Origin: Panacagrimonas perspica
GTDB taxonomy: Bacteria > Pseudomonadota > Gammaproteobacteria > Nevskiales > Nevskiaceae
DNA length: 64,000 bases
Assembly: GCF_004364935.1 (NCBI RefSeq)
Contig: NZ_SOBT01000010.1
Span: forward strand, 310,001-374,000
Direction of reading: 5' to 3'
A program made the translations under genes and the position numbers. This document shows positions 47,505 through 56,765 of the stretch, in pieces (the first letter of the stretch is position 1; each line of letters begins with the position of its first letter). The notes beneath the pieces are model-generated. The model was given only the letters and a program-made list of their open reading frames with translations. It had not been told where the DNA came from and made no database searches.

Positions 47505-48188
47505 ATGAACCCGACCTCGCTCGCGGGAAAGCGCATCCTGCTCACGCAGGCTCAGGATTTCATGGGCCCCACGCTGGTGCCCCTGCTCACCGAAATGGGC
47601 GCCACCGTGATCACCGACGATCGCGTGCTGACCGATCCCGGACTGCCGGCCGAGCTGGTGCGCAGCGCCGGTCACGTGGACGTGCTGATCGCACACTTGG
47701 GCGTGCCTGCGGCAACGTCCACCGCGCAAGAAGGGACCGAGGAGGAATGGCGCATCGCGTTTGCCGCGATGGTCGACCCGTTGCCGCGTCTGGCGCGTGC
47801 CGTGCTGCCGCAGATGATCGCGCGACGCGCCGGCAAGATCCTGCTGATGGGCAGCGCCTCGGCACTGCGCGGCATGAAGCGCGCCTCGATCTACAGCGCG
47901 GCACGCGGCGCGCAGCTCGCGTGGGCGCAAGCCGTCGGCGTGGAGATGGCGCCGCACAACGTCCAGGTCAACGCCATCGCGCAGAACCTCGTCGACAATC
48001 CCACGTACTTCCCGGCCGAAGTGCAGGCGCATCCGAAGTTCAAGGAGCGCATCAAGTGGGAGATGCCGCTCGGGCGTCTGGTGTCGGCACAGGAAGACGC
48101 GCATTTCGCCGCCTATCTATGCAGCGAGGCGGCGAACTGTTTCGTCGGGCAGGTGTTCCCGGTGTGTGGAGGCTGGGTTCCGCGCTGA
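47505..48188 (+). CDS. Atypical SDR-fold protein
   Basis: 227 residues with an SDR-like fold but unusual motifs. The cofactor motif TGxxxGxG is replaced by TQAQDFMGP, and the catalytic region is YSAARGAQLAWA, giving Arg instead of Lys. It may have lost classical dehydrogenase activity or use a different cofactor. The C-terminal VCGGWVPR is typical of the fold. Third gene of the GST-GST-SDR operon. Confidence 0.78.
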   Translation: MNPTSLAGKRILLTQAQDFMGPTLVPLLTEMGATVITDDRVLTDPGLPAELVRSAGHVDVLIAHLGVPAATSTAQEGTEEEWRIAFAAMVDPLPRLARAVLPQMIARRAGKILLMGSASALRGMKRASIYSAARGAQLAWAQAVGVEMAPHNVQVNAIAQNLVDNPTYFPAEVQAHPKFKERIKWEMPLGRLVSAQEDAHFAAYLCSEAANCFVGQVFPVCGGWVPR

Positions 48189-48190
48189 CC

Positions 48191-48258
48191 GTAGCCCGGA
48201 CGAAGTCCGGGGTTGCGCTTGGATTGACGGGTACGGCCCCGGACTTCGTCCGGGCTAC
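48191..48258. repeat. REP pair 10 (GTAGCCCGGAC type)
   Basis: Nearly symmetric. The left foot follows the SDR stop by 2 bases; the right foot supplies the TAG stop of the ABC permease on the minus strand (48255-48257). Confidence 0.9.
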
Positions 48259-50723
48259 GTTGTTGCAGCCAGCACCCGCGTCGGCGACGTCCGCATCGTG
48301 CGCCGCAACGACAACCATCCGAGCAGGCTCACCAGTCCGGCGCCCCCCAGGGCTCCGGCCGCCCACAACGGCAGGCTGAAGACGTACGGCAACTCGAAGA
48401 CGAAGCGCGCGAGCGCCCAGCCGATCGCCTGCGCCGATGCCGCCGCGACCAGGCCGGCGATCAGCCCCAGCGCGCCGTACTCGGCAAGCAGTCCGAGGCT
48501 CAACGTGCGATCGCTCGCGCCCAGGGTCCTGAGCAGCGCGGTTTCGCGCACGCGCTCGGCGCGCGTGCCTTCGATCGCAGCGAGCAGTACCGCGAGGCCC
48601 GCGGCGAGCGTGAACAGGAAGATGAATTCCACGGCGCGCACGACGCGATCCAGGATGCTGCGGACCTGCGCCATCGCGGCGTCGAGATCCAGCGCGGTGA
48701 CGTTCGGGAACTGCGTGATCAGCTCGCGCAGCAGCGGCCGCTTTTCCGGTGGCAGGTGGAAGCTGGTGAGCCACTGCGCCTCGCTGCCGTCGATCAGACC
48801 CGGCGGCACGACGAGAAAGAAGTTGGGACGGAAACTGTCCCAGCTCACCTTGCGCACGTTGTAGATCTTCAGCTCGACCTCGCGATCGGCGATCTGCAGC
48901 TTGAGCGTGTCGCCGATCTTCAGCTTCAGGCGCTCGACGGCGTAATCGTCCACCGACAGCCAAGGCTCGTTGCGCGTCGACGGATCCCACCACTGGCCTT
49001 CGACGAGCTGGTTGTCGTCACCGAAACGATCGGTCCACGAGATGTTGAACTCGCGATTGATCCAGCGGCGCGTCTCCTCGTCGTCGAAGCTGTCGGCCGT
49101 CACCGGCTCGCCGCGCAGCTCGGTCATGCGCGCGCGCGTCATCGGCCACAGGCGCAGGTCGGGATATCCGTGCTGCGCGAAGAAGGCCTTCATCGGCTCG
49201 ACCTGCGGCGTCTGGATGTTGATCAGGAACTGGTTGGGCGCATCGTCGGGAAGACGTTTCTCCCAGGCACTCAGCAGGTCTCCGCGCACGATGCCGACCA
49301 GCAGCAGCGCCAACAACGACAGGCCCAGCGCCACCGCCTGCGCCACGCTCGCCATGCGGCGTCGCGCGATGTTCGCCAGGCCAAAGCGCAGCGCCGTTCC
49401 TCCGCGGCTGCGCAGGCCGGCCAGCAGGCGAACCAGCACGAAGGCCATCGTGCCCAACACCAGGGCCGCGACGGCCGCGCCGACGATGACGTAGCCCGCG
49501 AGCTTGATGTCGCCGGCGTGCCAGGCCACGAGCGCGGCCGAGGCCAGCGCCGCGACGATGCCGGCGATGCGACTGCCGGTGCGATCGTCCGCGCGCTGCA
49601 GCACGCGGATCGGCGGCGTGCTGCGCGCCGCCAGGAAACTCGGCGCCGCGAAGCCGAACACCAGCAGCAACGCGAGGCCCAGGCTCCACAGCGCGGCCAA
49701 CGGCCGCGGGTCCGGCAAGGGGTTGCGCATCATGCCGGTGGCCGCCGCGGCGACGACGCCCTGCGCGGCGAAACCGATCAGCAGTCCGACGGTGCCGGCG
49801 CCGAGCGCGAGCAGCAGCAGGCGCGACAGCGCGCGGCGTGCGACCTGCCGCGACGTCGCGCCGAGCGCCTTGAGGATCGCCGCCTCGTCGCGCAGCCGCT
49901 GGCCGTGCTGATGCGCCGACGCACCGATGGCCGCACCTGCCAGCAGCATCGCCGACAGCACGGCGATATCGAGGAACTGGCGCGCACGCGCCAGCGAGTT
50001 GCCGATCTCGCGGCGTCCGTCCTGCGGCGTCTGCAGGCGCACGCCCTCCGGCAGTTCGAGCTCGCGCAGCGCTTCGATGCGATCGGGCGCACCGGCGAAC
50101 ATCTCGGTGTACTGCACACGCGACCCGGCCGTGACCAGCCCGGTCTCGGCGAGCTGGTCGACCGAGATCATCAGCCGCGGCGCGAGGTCCGAGAATCCAC
50201 CGCCGCGATCCGGCTCGTACGCCAGGATGCGGCTGACCTTCACGCTCGACTTGCCGATCTGGATCGGCGTGCCGATCGACAGCTGCAGGTCCTGCCACAG
50301 CCGCAGGTCCACCCAGGCTTCGCCCAGGCCAGGGCCGCGCGGCTCCGCACGTTCCTCACCGAATGGCTCTCCGGCGCTGCGCAAGGCGCCGCGCAGCGGG
50401 TAGTTCGCATCGACCGCCTTGACCGCGGCCAGCGACGAGTTGTCGCCGACGAAGGCCACGCTCGGAAACTGCACGAGGTGCGCGCGACGCAATTCCAGCT
50501 TGCCGATGGCCTGCTCGAGTTTCTCCGGCAACGGATCGCGCGACCGGATCGCCGCATCGGCGCCGAAGGCTTCGCCGGACTGGTCTTCGAGCGCACGCGA
50601 TACGCGATCACTGAACAGGCCCACGGCGCTGCTCGCGGCCACCGCGATGACGACCGAGGCGGCGAGGATCAGCAGTTCGGGTGTGCGCAGCCAGCGGCGC
50701 AGCAGGGCCTGGATCGAGGTCAT
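48255..50723 (-). CDS. ybbP: FtsX-like ABC transporter permease (YbbP type)
   Basis: 822 residues, about ten membrane helices with two large periplasmic loops, close to the E. coli YbbP length. FtsX cores are LLLLALGAGTVGLLIGFAAQ and VEFIFLFTLAAGLAVLLAA. It exports or senses hydrophobic compounds with its ATPase partner (YbbA), function not settled in E. coli. It follows the ATPase gene by 57 bases; its stop codon comes from REP pair 10. Confidence 0.85.
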   Translation of the reverse strand: MTSIQALLRRWLRTPELLILAASVVIAVAASSAVGLFSDRVSRALEDQSGEAFGADAAIRSRDPLPEKLEQAIGKLELRRAHLVQFPSVAFVGDNSSLAAVKAVDANYPLRGALRSAGEPFGEERAEPRGPGLGEAWVDLRLWQDLQLSIGTPIQIGKSSVKVSRILAYEPDRGGGFSDLAPRLMISVDQLAETGLVTAGSRVQYTEMFAGAPDRIEALRELELPEGVRLQTPQDGRREIGNSLARARQFLDIAVLSAMLLAGAAIGASAHQHGQRLRDEAAILKALGATSRQVARRALSRLLLLALGAGTVGLLIGFAAQGVVAAAATGMMRNPLPDPRPLAALWSLGLALLLVFGFAAPSFLAARSTPPIRVLQRADDRTGSRIAGIVAALASAALVAWHAGDIKLAGYVIVGAAVAALVLGTMAFVLVRLLAGLRSRGGTALRFGLANIARRRMASVAQAVALGLSLLALLLVGIVRGDLLSAWEKRLPDDAPNQFLINIQTPQVEPMKAFFAQHGYPDLRLWPMTRARMTELRGEPVTADSFDDEETRRWINREFNISWTDRFGDDNQLVEGQWWDPSTRNEPWLSVDDYAVERLKLKIGDTLKLQIADREVELKIYNVRKVSWDSFRPNFFLVVPPGLIDGSEAQWLTSFHLPPEKRPLLRELITQFPNVTALDLDAAMAQVRSILDRVVRAVEFIFLFTLAAGLAVLLAAIEGTRAERVRETALLRTLGASDRTLSLGLLAEYGALGLIAGLVAAASAQAIGWALARFVFELPYVFSLPLWAAGALGGAGLVSLLGWLSLRRTMRTSPTRVLAATT

Positions 50724-50780
50724 CGGGCGGATCGTGTCGGTGGCGGCAGAGGTCGGGACGCAGTGCGGGACAGACGGGGC

Positions 50781-51461
50781 TCAGCCATCCAGCCGGCCGT
50801 CGCGAAGCGTGAGCTTGCGACCGCAGCGTTGCGCCAGCCCCTCGTCGTGCGTGACCAGCACCAGCGTCGTACCGCGCGAGCGATTCAGCGAGAACAGCAG
50901 GTCGATGATCTCGGCGCCGGTGGTGCTGTCGAGGTTGCCGGTGGGTTCGTCGGCGAACAGGATCGACGGGCCGGCCGCGAACGCGCGTGCGATGGCCACG
51001 CGCTGCTGCTCGCCGCCGGAGAGCTGATGCGGCAGGTGCGTGGCGCGCGCCGTCAGGCCGACCTGTTCGAGGGCTTCGCGTGCACGCTGTGCGGCGTCCG
51101 CATGACCGGCAAGGTCCGCTCCCAGGCGCGCGTTCTCCAGCGCCGTGAAGCCGGCCAGCAGCTGGAACGACTGGAACACGAACCCGACACGCCCGGCCCG
51201 CAGGCGCGCGCGGCCGTCCTCGTCGAGCGGACCCAGGTCCGCGCCGGCGAGTTCGATGCGGCCTCGCGTCGGGCGATCCAGCCCCGCCAGCAAGGACAGC
51301 AACGTGGTCTTGCCGGAGCCGCTGCGGCCGACGATGGCAACCGATTCCCCTTGTGCGATCTGGAGTTCGACCCCATCCAGGATCTTCAGATGCTTTTCGC
51401 CGCTGCTAATCTCGTGCGCGACCTCGTGGGCGCGAACGGCCCACTGCTCGATGCCTGCCAT
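50781..51461 (-). CDS. ybbA: ABC transporter ATP-binding protein (YbbA type)
   Basis: 226-residue ATPase. Walker A VGRSGSGKTTLLS at about 45-57, signature LSGGEQQRVAIARA near 146, Walker B ILFADEPTGNLDS near 166. The N-terminus lines up with YbbA, so the start at 51461 is likely. It is divergent from tesA with overlapping start codons. Confidence 0.9.
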   Translation of the reverse strand: MAGIEQWAVRAHEVAHEISSGEKHLKILDGVELQIAQGESVAIVGRSGSGKTTLLSLLAGLDRPTRGRIELAGADLGPLDEDGRARLRAGRVGFVFQSFQLLAGFTALENARLGADLAGHADAAQRAREALEQVGLTARATHLPHQLSGGEQQRVAIARAFAAGPSILFADEPTGNLDSTTGAEIIDLLFSLNRSRGTTLVLVTHDEGLAQRCGRKLTLRDGRLDG

Positions 51462-52095
51462 GTCCTTCCGATTCGTCCTGATGCTGTGGTGCCTGCTGGG
51501 CCTGCTTCCCGCAACGGCCGGCGCCGCGACGGTGGCGACGCCGCCGACGGCACCGGTGATGCTGGTGCTGGGCGACAGTATTTCCGCTGGCTACGGCCTC
51601 GATGCCGGCCAGGGCTGGGTCTTTTTATTGGACCAGAAGCTGAAGTCTCAAGGCTTGGCGTACAAGGTCGTGAATGCGTCGGTCAGCGGCGAGACCACGG
51701 CCGGGGGCCTGGCGCGCCTGCCGGGCCTGCTGACGCGCCACAAGCCGAAGATCGTGCTGGTGGAACTGGGCGGCAACGACGGCCTGCGCGCGCTGCCCGT
51801 CAAGGCGCTACGCAGCAATCTCGAGCAGATGGTGGATCTGTCGCGCAAGGCCGGCGCCACGCCGGTGATGTTCGAGATGCGGATTCCCGAGAACTACGGC
51901 CCGGCATACACCCAGGCCTTCGTCCGCACGTTCACCGGCGTGTCGGAGGAACGCAAGGTGCCGATGGTGCCGTTCCTGCTGATGCGCTTCGCGTCCGATC
52001 CCAAGTTCTTCCAGGACGACGGGATTCATCCGTCCGCCGCCGCGCAGCCGCAGATTCTCGACGCGGCCTGGCCGACGCTCCAGCCGCTGTTGTAG
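51460..52095 (+). CDS. tesA: TesA-like GDSL esterase/thioesterase/lysophospholipase
   Basis: 211 residues with a signal peptide (hydrophobic 3-20), so periplasmic. The GDSL block LVLGDSISAGYGL is at about 33-45, GGND near 106, and the C-terminal DGIHPSAAAQP gives the Asp-His pair. Start ATG 51460 overlaps the ATG of ybbA in opposite direction; ATG 51451 is an alternative. Stop TAG at 52093-52095 is the REP foot. Confidence 0.9.
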   Translation: MSFRFVLMLWCLLGLLPATAGAATVATPPTAPVMLVLGDSISAGYGLDAGQGWVFLLDQKLKSQGLAYKVVNASVSGETTAGGLARLPGLLTRHKPKIVLVELGGNDGLRALPVKALRSNLEQMVDLSRKAGATPVMFEMRIPENYGPAYTQAFVRTFTGVSEERKVPMVPFLLMRFASDPKFFQDDGIHPSAAAQPQILDAAWPTLQPLL

Positions 52096-52157
52096 CCCGG
52101 GTGAAACCCGGGATGCCGCCTCGATGCGGACGGCGCCCCGGGTTTCACCCGGGCTAC
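52092..52157. repeat. REP pair 11 (CCCGGGTGAAACCCGGG type)
   Basis: Symmetric element; its GTAG foot supplies the tesA stop codon. It precedes the lipid-modification operon by 90 bases. Confidence 0.9.
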
Positions 52158-52247
52158 GGTTCGGCGCGAGATCACCCTATTCTGGGTGCCGGGCATCCGT
52201 CCGGCCGGCCGTGACGTAATCGGCCTCGTCCCCACGCGTTGGATCCC

Positions 52248-53528
52248 ATGCAAATCGCCGTCATCGGCGCCGGCATCTCCGGCCTCATCGCCGCCTGGCG
52301 ACTTTCGCAACGCCACGACGTCACCTTGTTCGAGCAGGACGCGCGCGTCGGCGGCCACACCAACACGATCGAGGTGCCGCTGCCCGGTGGCGGAACGCAG
52401 GCCGTGGATACCGGGTGGATCGTCTACAACGGCGTGAACTACCCCAACCTCACCGCGCTGTTCGGCGAGCTGGGCGTGAAGACGCGACCCACGAGCATGT
52501 CCTTCGGTGTGTCGCTGGGCGGCGGCCGCTACGAATACATGGGCAGCGACGCGATCTGGACGGTGTTCGCGCAGCCTTCGAACCTGTTCCGCTGGTCGCA
52601 CATCCGGATGCTGCTCGACATCCTGAAGCTCAACGCGATGTGCAACGCACTACTCAAGTCGGGCGAGCTGCCAGAAGGTTCACTCGGCGAGTTCCTGGCG
52701 AAGTCCGGGCTGTCGAAAGAACTGGCCAGCCGCTACCTGCTGCCGATGGCCGGGCTGATCTGGAGCTGCTCGCCGCGCAAGGCCATGGAGTACCCGGCCG
52801 CCGACTTCATGCGCTTCTTCGATTCGCATTCGCTGTTCACCGCCACCCAGCAGCCGGTGTGGCGCACGGTGATCGGCGGCTCGCACCAGTACCTGAAGCC
52901 GCTGATGGCGGGTTTCCGCGGCCGCACGCGACTGGGCACGCCGGTGGAATCGATCCACCGCGACGGCGACGGCGTACGCCTGCGCACGGCGGGCGGCGCC
53001 GAAGAGCGCTTCGACAGCGTGATCTGCGCCACGCACTCCGACCAGGCGCTGGCGCTGCTGGCCGATGCCGACGCGGTCGAACGCAGCGTGCTCGGCGGCA
53101 TCCCGTACAACAGCAGCCGCTGCGTGCTGCACACCGACGAGAGCTTCCTGCCCAAGCGCCGCGCCGCCTGGGCCTCGTGGAACTACCTCAACGACGTCGA
53201 CGAGGTGCACGACCGTCCGATCTCGGGCAGCTACTGGATGAACAAGCTGCAGGGCATCGCGGGTCCGGTGAACTACATCGTCACGCTCAACCCGGTGCGC
53301 GAGATCCCGCGCGACCGCGTCCTGTACGACACGCTCTACCATCATCCGCACTACGGCCCGGATAGCGTCATGACCCACGAGCGGCTGCGCGAGATCCAGA
53401 ACCGCCGCGGCGTCTGGTTCGCCGGCGCGTGGACGCAGTACGGCTTCCACGAGGACGGGCTGAAGTCCGGGCTGCGCGTGGTGCGCAGCATCGATCCGCA
53501 ATGCCTGCCGGGCTGGGCGGTGTTGTGA
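52248..53528 (+). CDS. FAD-dependent oxidoreductase of the lipid-modification operon
   Basis: 426 residues. The FAD fold IAVIGAGISGLIAAWRLS is at about 3-20 and GGHTNTIEV near 36; the family is often found with DUF1365 and cyclopropane synthase genes. It probably oxidises or desaturates a fatty acyl chain before or after methylation; this is inferred from context. Stop overlaps the next gene (GTGA). A TTG in frame at 52239 is an alternative start. Confidence 0.82.
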   Translation: MQIAVIGAGISGLIAAWRLSQRHDVTLFEQDARVGGHTNTIEVPLPGGGTQAVDTGWIVYNGVNYPNLTALFGELGVKTRPTSMSFGVSLGGGRYEYMGSDAIWTVFAQPSNLFRWSHIRMLLDILKLNAMCNALLKSGELPEGSLGEFLAKSGLSKELASRYLLPMAGLIWSCSPRKAMEYPAADFMRFFDSHSLFTATQQPVWRTVIGGSHQYLKPLMAGFRGRTRLGTPVESIHRDGDGVRLRTAGGAEERFDSVICATHSDQALALLADADAVERSVLGGIPYNSSRCVLHTDESFLPKRRAAWASWNYLNDVDEVHDRPISGSYWMNKLQGIAGPVNYIVTLNPVREIPRDRVLYDTLYHHPHYGPDSVMTHERLREIQNRRGVWFAGAWTQYGFHEDGLKSGLRVVRSIDPQCLPGWAVL

Positions 53529-54373
53529 AGCCGGGAGCTGGGAATCGGGAATCGCGAATCGGGAAAGACGGGAGCGATTCCTGCCCGCCGGCCTCTCGCG
53601 ATCCGCTTCCATCGAGCCCCGCCGTCCTGTACGTCGCCCGCGTGTCGCACCGTCGTCGCGTCGCACCGTTCTACCGGTTCGTCTACCGGGTGTTCTATTT
53701 CCTGTTCGACATCGATCGCATCGACGAAGCGGCACGAAGCACCCGCCTGCTGTCGCGCAACCGTTTCAACCTGCTGTCCTTCCACGATCGCGACCACGGC
53801 GACGGCAGCCCGGGTGGGCTTCGCGCCTGGGCCGAAGGCCTGCTGACAGCCCGCGGCATCGACCTCGCCGGCGGGCGCATCCGCCTGCTGTGCATGCCGC
53901 GCCTGCTGGGCTTCGCGTTCAACCCGATCAGCCTGTGGTACTGCCAGCACGCCGACGGCAGCCTGCGGGCGGTCATCGCCGAGGTGCGCAACACCTTCGG
54001 CGAGAAGCATTGCTACGTGCTGGCATCCGGCGGCTCGCCGCTGACGTATGAAGAGGCGTGGGACAAGGAAAAGTGCTTCCACGTCTCGCCGTTCTTCGAT
54101 CTCGTCGGGCAGTACCGGTTCGTCCTGAGCGAACCCGGTGAGCGCCTGCGAGTGGCCATCCACGAGGCCCGCGAGGGTCAGCCGATCCTCAATGCGACCT
54201 TGGCGGCCGAGCGGCGGACAACGAGCGACGGTGCCATCCTTGGACAGGTGCTGCGCATGCCCTTCATGACCTTGAAGGTCGTCGCCGGCATTCACTGGGA
54301 AGCCTTGAAAATCTGGTTGCGCGGGGCGCGGTTCCACGGCAAGCCGGAACCGCCGCGACACGGAGCGAGCTGA
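53525..54373 (+). CDS. DUF1365 family protein
   Basis: 282 residues; DUF1365 body from about residue 35 (VLYVARVSHRRRVAPFYRF, FNPISLWYCQHADG). Function unknown, nearly always next to cyclopropane synthase-like genes. GTG start at 53525 overlaps the previous stop. Residues 2-35 are encoded by a GGGAATCGG-type repeat and look like an acquired N-terminus; the true start could be later (GTG 53642). Confidence 0.8.
   Translation: MKPGAGNRESRIGKDGSDSCPPASRDPLPSSPAVLYVARVSHRRRVAPFYRFVYRVFYFLFDIDRIDEAARSTRLLSRNRFNLLSFHDRDHGDGSPGGLRAWAEGLLTARGIDLAGGRIRLLCMPRLLGFAFNPISLWYCQHADGSLRAVIAEVRNTFGEKHCYVLASGGSPLTYEEAWDKEKCFHVSPFFDLVGQYRFVLSEPGERLRVAIHEAREGQPILNATLAAERRTTSDGAILGQVLRMPFMTLKVVAGIHWEALKIWLRGARFHGKPEPPRHGAS
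53531..53566. repeat. GGGAATCGGGAATCG short direct repeats
   Basis: Three imperfect GGGAATCG/CGAATCGG units in the 5' end of the DUF1365 gene. Such units are dispersed in Xanthomonadaceae genomes as I recall. Confidence 0.65.
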
Positions 54374-55665
54374 TGAGCGAGAACGGTAACGAGGATCGAC
54401 GCGACGGCGACGAGTTCGGCCGCGTCATGGGCCGCGACGGCTTCTCGCCGGACCTGCCGGGCGTGCTGTCGTCGAAGGGCGATCTGCGCGGCCTGTCGTG
54501 GAGCCTGCGCCTGATGATCTACATGCTCAGCGGCATGCAGAAGGGCTCGCTGGACGTGTACCTGCCCAATGGTTCGACGCGCCATTTCGAAGGCCCGCAG
54601 CCGGGACCGCACGGCGTCTGGCGGATCAAGAGCAGCGAGCGCCTGATGCGTCACGTGCTCGCCTCGGGCGAAGTCGGCATCGGCGATTCGTATCTCGACG
54701 ACTCCTGGGATTCGCCGGACCTGACGCGCCTGCTGATGACGCTGTATCTCAACGAGCCCTACTACAAGGGGCCGTTCGAGAAGAACTGGCTGGGCAAGCT
54801 GTACGGCTACTGGCAGCACCGCCGCAAGGCCAACACCAAGCGCACCGCGCGTCGCAACATCGAGCACCACTACGACCTCGGCAACGAGTTCTACAAGATG
54901 TGGCTCGACGAGACGATGGCGTATTCGAGCGCGATGTACATCGAGCCGACGCAGACCTTGCAGGACGCGCAGGTCAACAAGTTCAAGCTGATGTTCGAGC
55001 GCCTGGCGCTCAAGCCGGAGCACACCGTGCTCGAGATCGGATCGGGCTGGGGTGGCTTCGCGATCTTTGCTGCGAAGCACGCGGGCTGCCGCGTCCACTC
55101 GATCACGCTGTCGCAGGAACAACTGGTCGAAGCACGCCTGCGCGCCGAGCGTGCGGGCGTGTCCGACAAGGTCACGTTCGAGTTGCGCGACTATCGCGAC
55201 ATCCAGGGCCAGTTCGATCGCGTGGTCTCGATCGAGATGTACGAGGCGGTCGGAGAGGAATGGTGGCCGACGTACTTCTCGGCGATATCGCGTGCGCTCA
55301 AGCCCGGCGGTCTGGCCGCGATCCAGGGCATCACGATCGATCCCGCGATCTTCGACCACTACCGGGGCAAACGCGATTTCATCCAGAAATACATCTTCCC
55401 GGGCGGCATGCTGTGCCCGCCGAACCGCTTCGAGGAACTGTCGCGTGACGCGGGCCTGAAGCCGGTCGATCCGTTGTTCTACGCGATCGACTACGCCGAT
55501 ACGCTGGCGCAGTGGCATCGCAACGTGCTGGCCGTGCGCGATCCGATCGTCGAGCAGTTCGACGAACGCTTCCTGCGCATGTGGCGCTACTACCTCAGCT
55601 ACTGCGAGTGCGGCTTTCGCGTCGGCAGCATCGACCTGATGCAGATCACGCTGCAGAAGCCTTGA
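54373..55665 (+). CDS. Cyclopropane-fatty-acyl-phospholipid synthase family methyltransferase
   Basis: 430 residues. SAM-binding motif VLEIGSGWGGFAIFAAKH at about 219-236, YDLGNEFYKMWLDETMAYS near 166-184 typical of CFA synthases, and SIEMYEAVG near 290. Acts on unsaturated acyl chains of membrane lipids, adding methyl or methylene; in operons with FAD oxidoreductase and DUF1365, relatives make methylated or furan fatty acids. Overlaps DUF1365 (TGATG). Confidence 0.86.
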   Translation: MSENGNEDRRDGDEFGRVMGRDGFSPDLPGVLSSKGDLRGLSWSLRLMIYMLSGMQKGSLDVYLPNGSTRHFEGPQPGPHGVWRIKSSERLMRHVLASGEVGIGDSYLDDSWDSPDLTRLLMTLYLNEPYYKGPFEKNWLGKLYGYWQHRRKANTKRTARRNIEHHYDLGNEFYKMWLDETMAYSSAMYIEPTQTLQDAQVNKFKLMFERLALKPEHTVLEIGSGWGGFAIFAAKHAGCRVHSITLSQEQLVEARLRAERAGVSDKVTFELRDYRDIQGQFDRVVSIEMYEAVGEEWWPTYFSAISRALKPGGLAAIQGITIDPAIFDHYRGKRDFIQKYIFPGGMLCPPNRFEELSRDAGLKPVDPLFYAIDYADTLAQWHRNVLAVRDPIVEQFDERFLRMWRYYLSYCECGFRVGSIDLMQITLQKP

Positions 55666-55678
55666 GAGCTTGGTCGCC

Positions 55679-55742
55679 GTAGCCCGGACGAAGTCCGGGA
55701 CACCCCGTCGAATCGATGAATCCCGGACTTCGTCCGGGCTAC
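55679..55742. repeat. REP pair 12 (GTAGCCCGGAC type)
   Basis: Symmetric element beginning 13 bases after the methyltransferase stop, within the operon gap before the DUF1475 gene. Confidence 0.9.
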
Positions 55743-55887
55743 GGTTGAGCACCATCGCCGCTTCGAAGCTACCGCCCTCGCCGTTGCGGAATCCCGGCTC
55801 GCATTCGCCGGCGTCCGGCCATCCGATCGCCTGCGTATCATCGAAACCTCTCCCGTCCACCGCACCCACCGCCTGGAAACGCACACG

Positions 55888-56241
55888 ATGAAAGCCGGAC
55901 TCACGCTGTTCTCGCTCGCCGCACTGGCCGCCCTGATCGGCGTGTCGATCTGGGCCACCGGTCACATCGCGATCATGGCGTCGATTCGCGACGTCATGGA
56001 GCAACCCGGAGCCGGCAACAATCCTTGGCTCATCGCGACGTTGTTCGACGCCTATTTCGGTTTCCTGTGGTTCTGGCTGTGGGTCGCCTACAAGGAGACG
56101 TCGTGGCTGGCGCGCGGACTGTGGCTGCTGGTGATCCTGCTGCTCGGCAACATGGCGATGGCGGCATACATGCTGATCCAGATCGCGAAGCTGCGATCCG
56201 GCGCGACGGTGCAGGACCTGCTGCTGCGTCGCGCCGCATGA
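55888..56241 (+). CDS. DUF1475 family membrane protein
   Basis: 117 residues with three membrane helices (near 5-27, 55-75, 83-103). The segment NPWLIATLFDAYFGFLWFWL matches DUF1475. Function unknown. Its stop overlaps the start of the next gene (ATGA). Confidence 0.78.
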   Translation: MKAGLTLFSLAALAALIGVSIWATGHIAIMASIRDVMEQPGAGNNPWLIATLFDAYFGFLWFWLWVAYKETSWLARGLWLLVILLLGNMAMAAYMLIQIAKLRSGATVQDLLLRRAA

Positions 56242-56765
56242 GCGGGCCCGCGCCGACACCCGTGACGCAGCAGAGTTGGTGGCGACGCCGCGTGCTCGCG
56301 CCGCTGATGGCGCAGCTGCGCCAGGGCACGTCGCCGAAGATGATCGCGGTCACCGTGGCGGCCGGCTGCGTGCTCAGCCTGTTCCCGATCCTGGGCAGCA
56401 CGACGATTCTCTGCGGCATCGTCGCGGCGGCGTTCGGACTCAACCAGCCGCTGATCCAGACGGTGAACTACCTGCTGTACCCGGCGCAGATCGCGCTGCT
56501 TTTCCCGCTCTATCGGGCCGGCGAGTGGCTGTTCCAGCAGCCGCCGGTGCCCTTGTTCTCGCTGACCGAACTCACCGCGCGCTTCTGGAACAGCCCTGGC
56601 CAGTTCTTCATCGATTACGGGCTGGTCGCGGTCTACGGCATCGTGGCCTGGGCGCTGATCGCGCTGCCGACGTTCGCGCTGCTGGTCGTGCTGCTGCACG
56701 CGCCGATCCGCACGCTCGCCGCGCGCATGCGGCGCGCCGAGCCCGCGTCAGCCGTGCACGAATAG
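56238..56765 (+). CDS. DUF2062 domain membrane protein
   Basis: 175 residues. TSPKMIAVTVAAGCVLSLFPILGSTTIL matches the start of DUF2062, with about three further membrane helices. Function unknown. Probably the last gene of the lipid operon. Its 3' end overlaps the convergent membrane gene by 18 bases. Confidence 0.8.
   Translation: MSGPAPTPVTQQSWWRRRVLAPLMAQLRQGTSPKMIAVTVAAGCVLSLFPILGSTTILCGIVAAAFGLNQPLIQTVNYLLYPAQIALLFPLYRAGEWLFQQPPVPLFSLTELTARFWNSPGQFFIDYGLVAVYGIVAWALIALPTFALLVVLLHAPIRTLAARMRRAEPASAVHE

Noticed and set aside
48756-52214. 1152-codon plus-strand frame opposite the ABC transporter genes
   Set aside because: No domain in any part; rich in Arg, His, Gln and Ala as expected for antisense of GC-rich genes. 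The minus-strand ybbP/ybbA genes have clear motifs.
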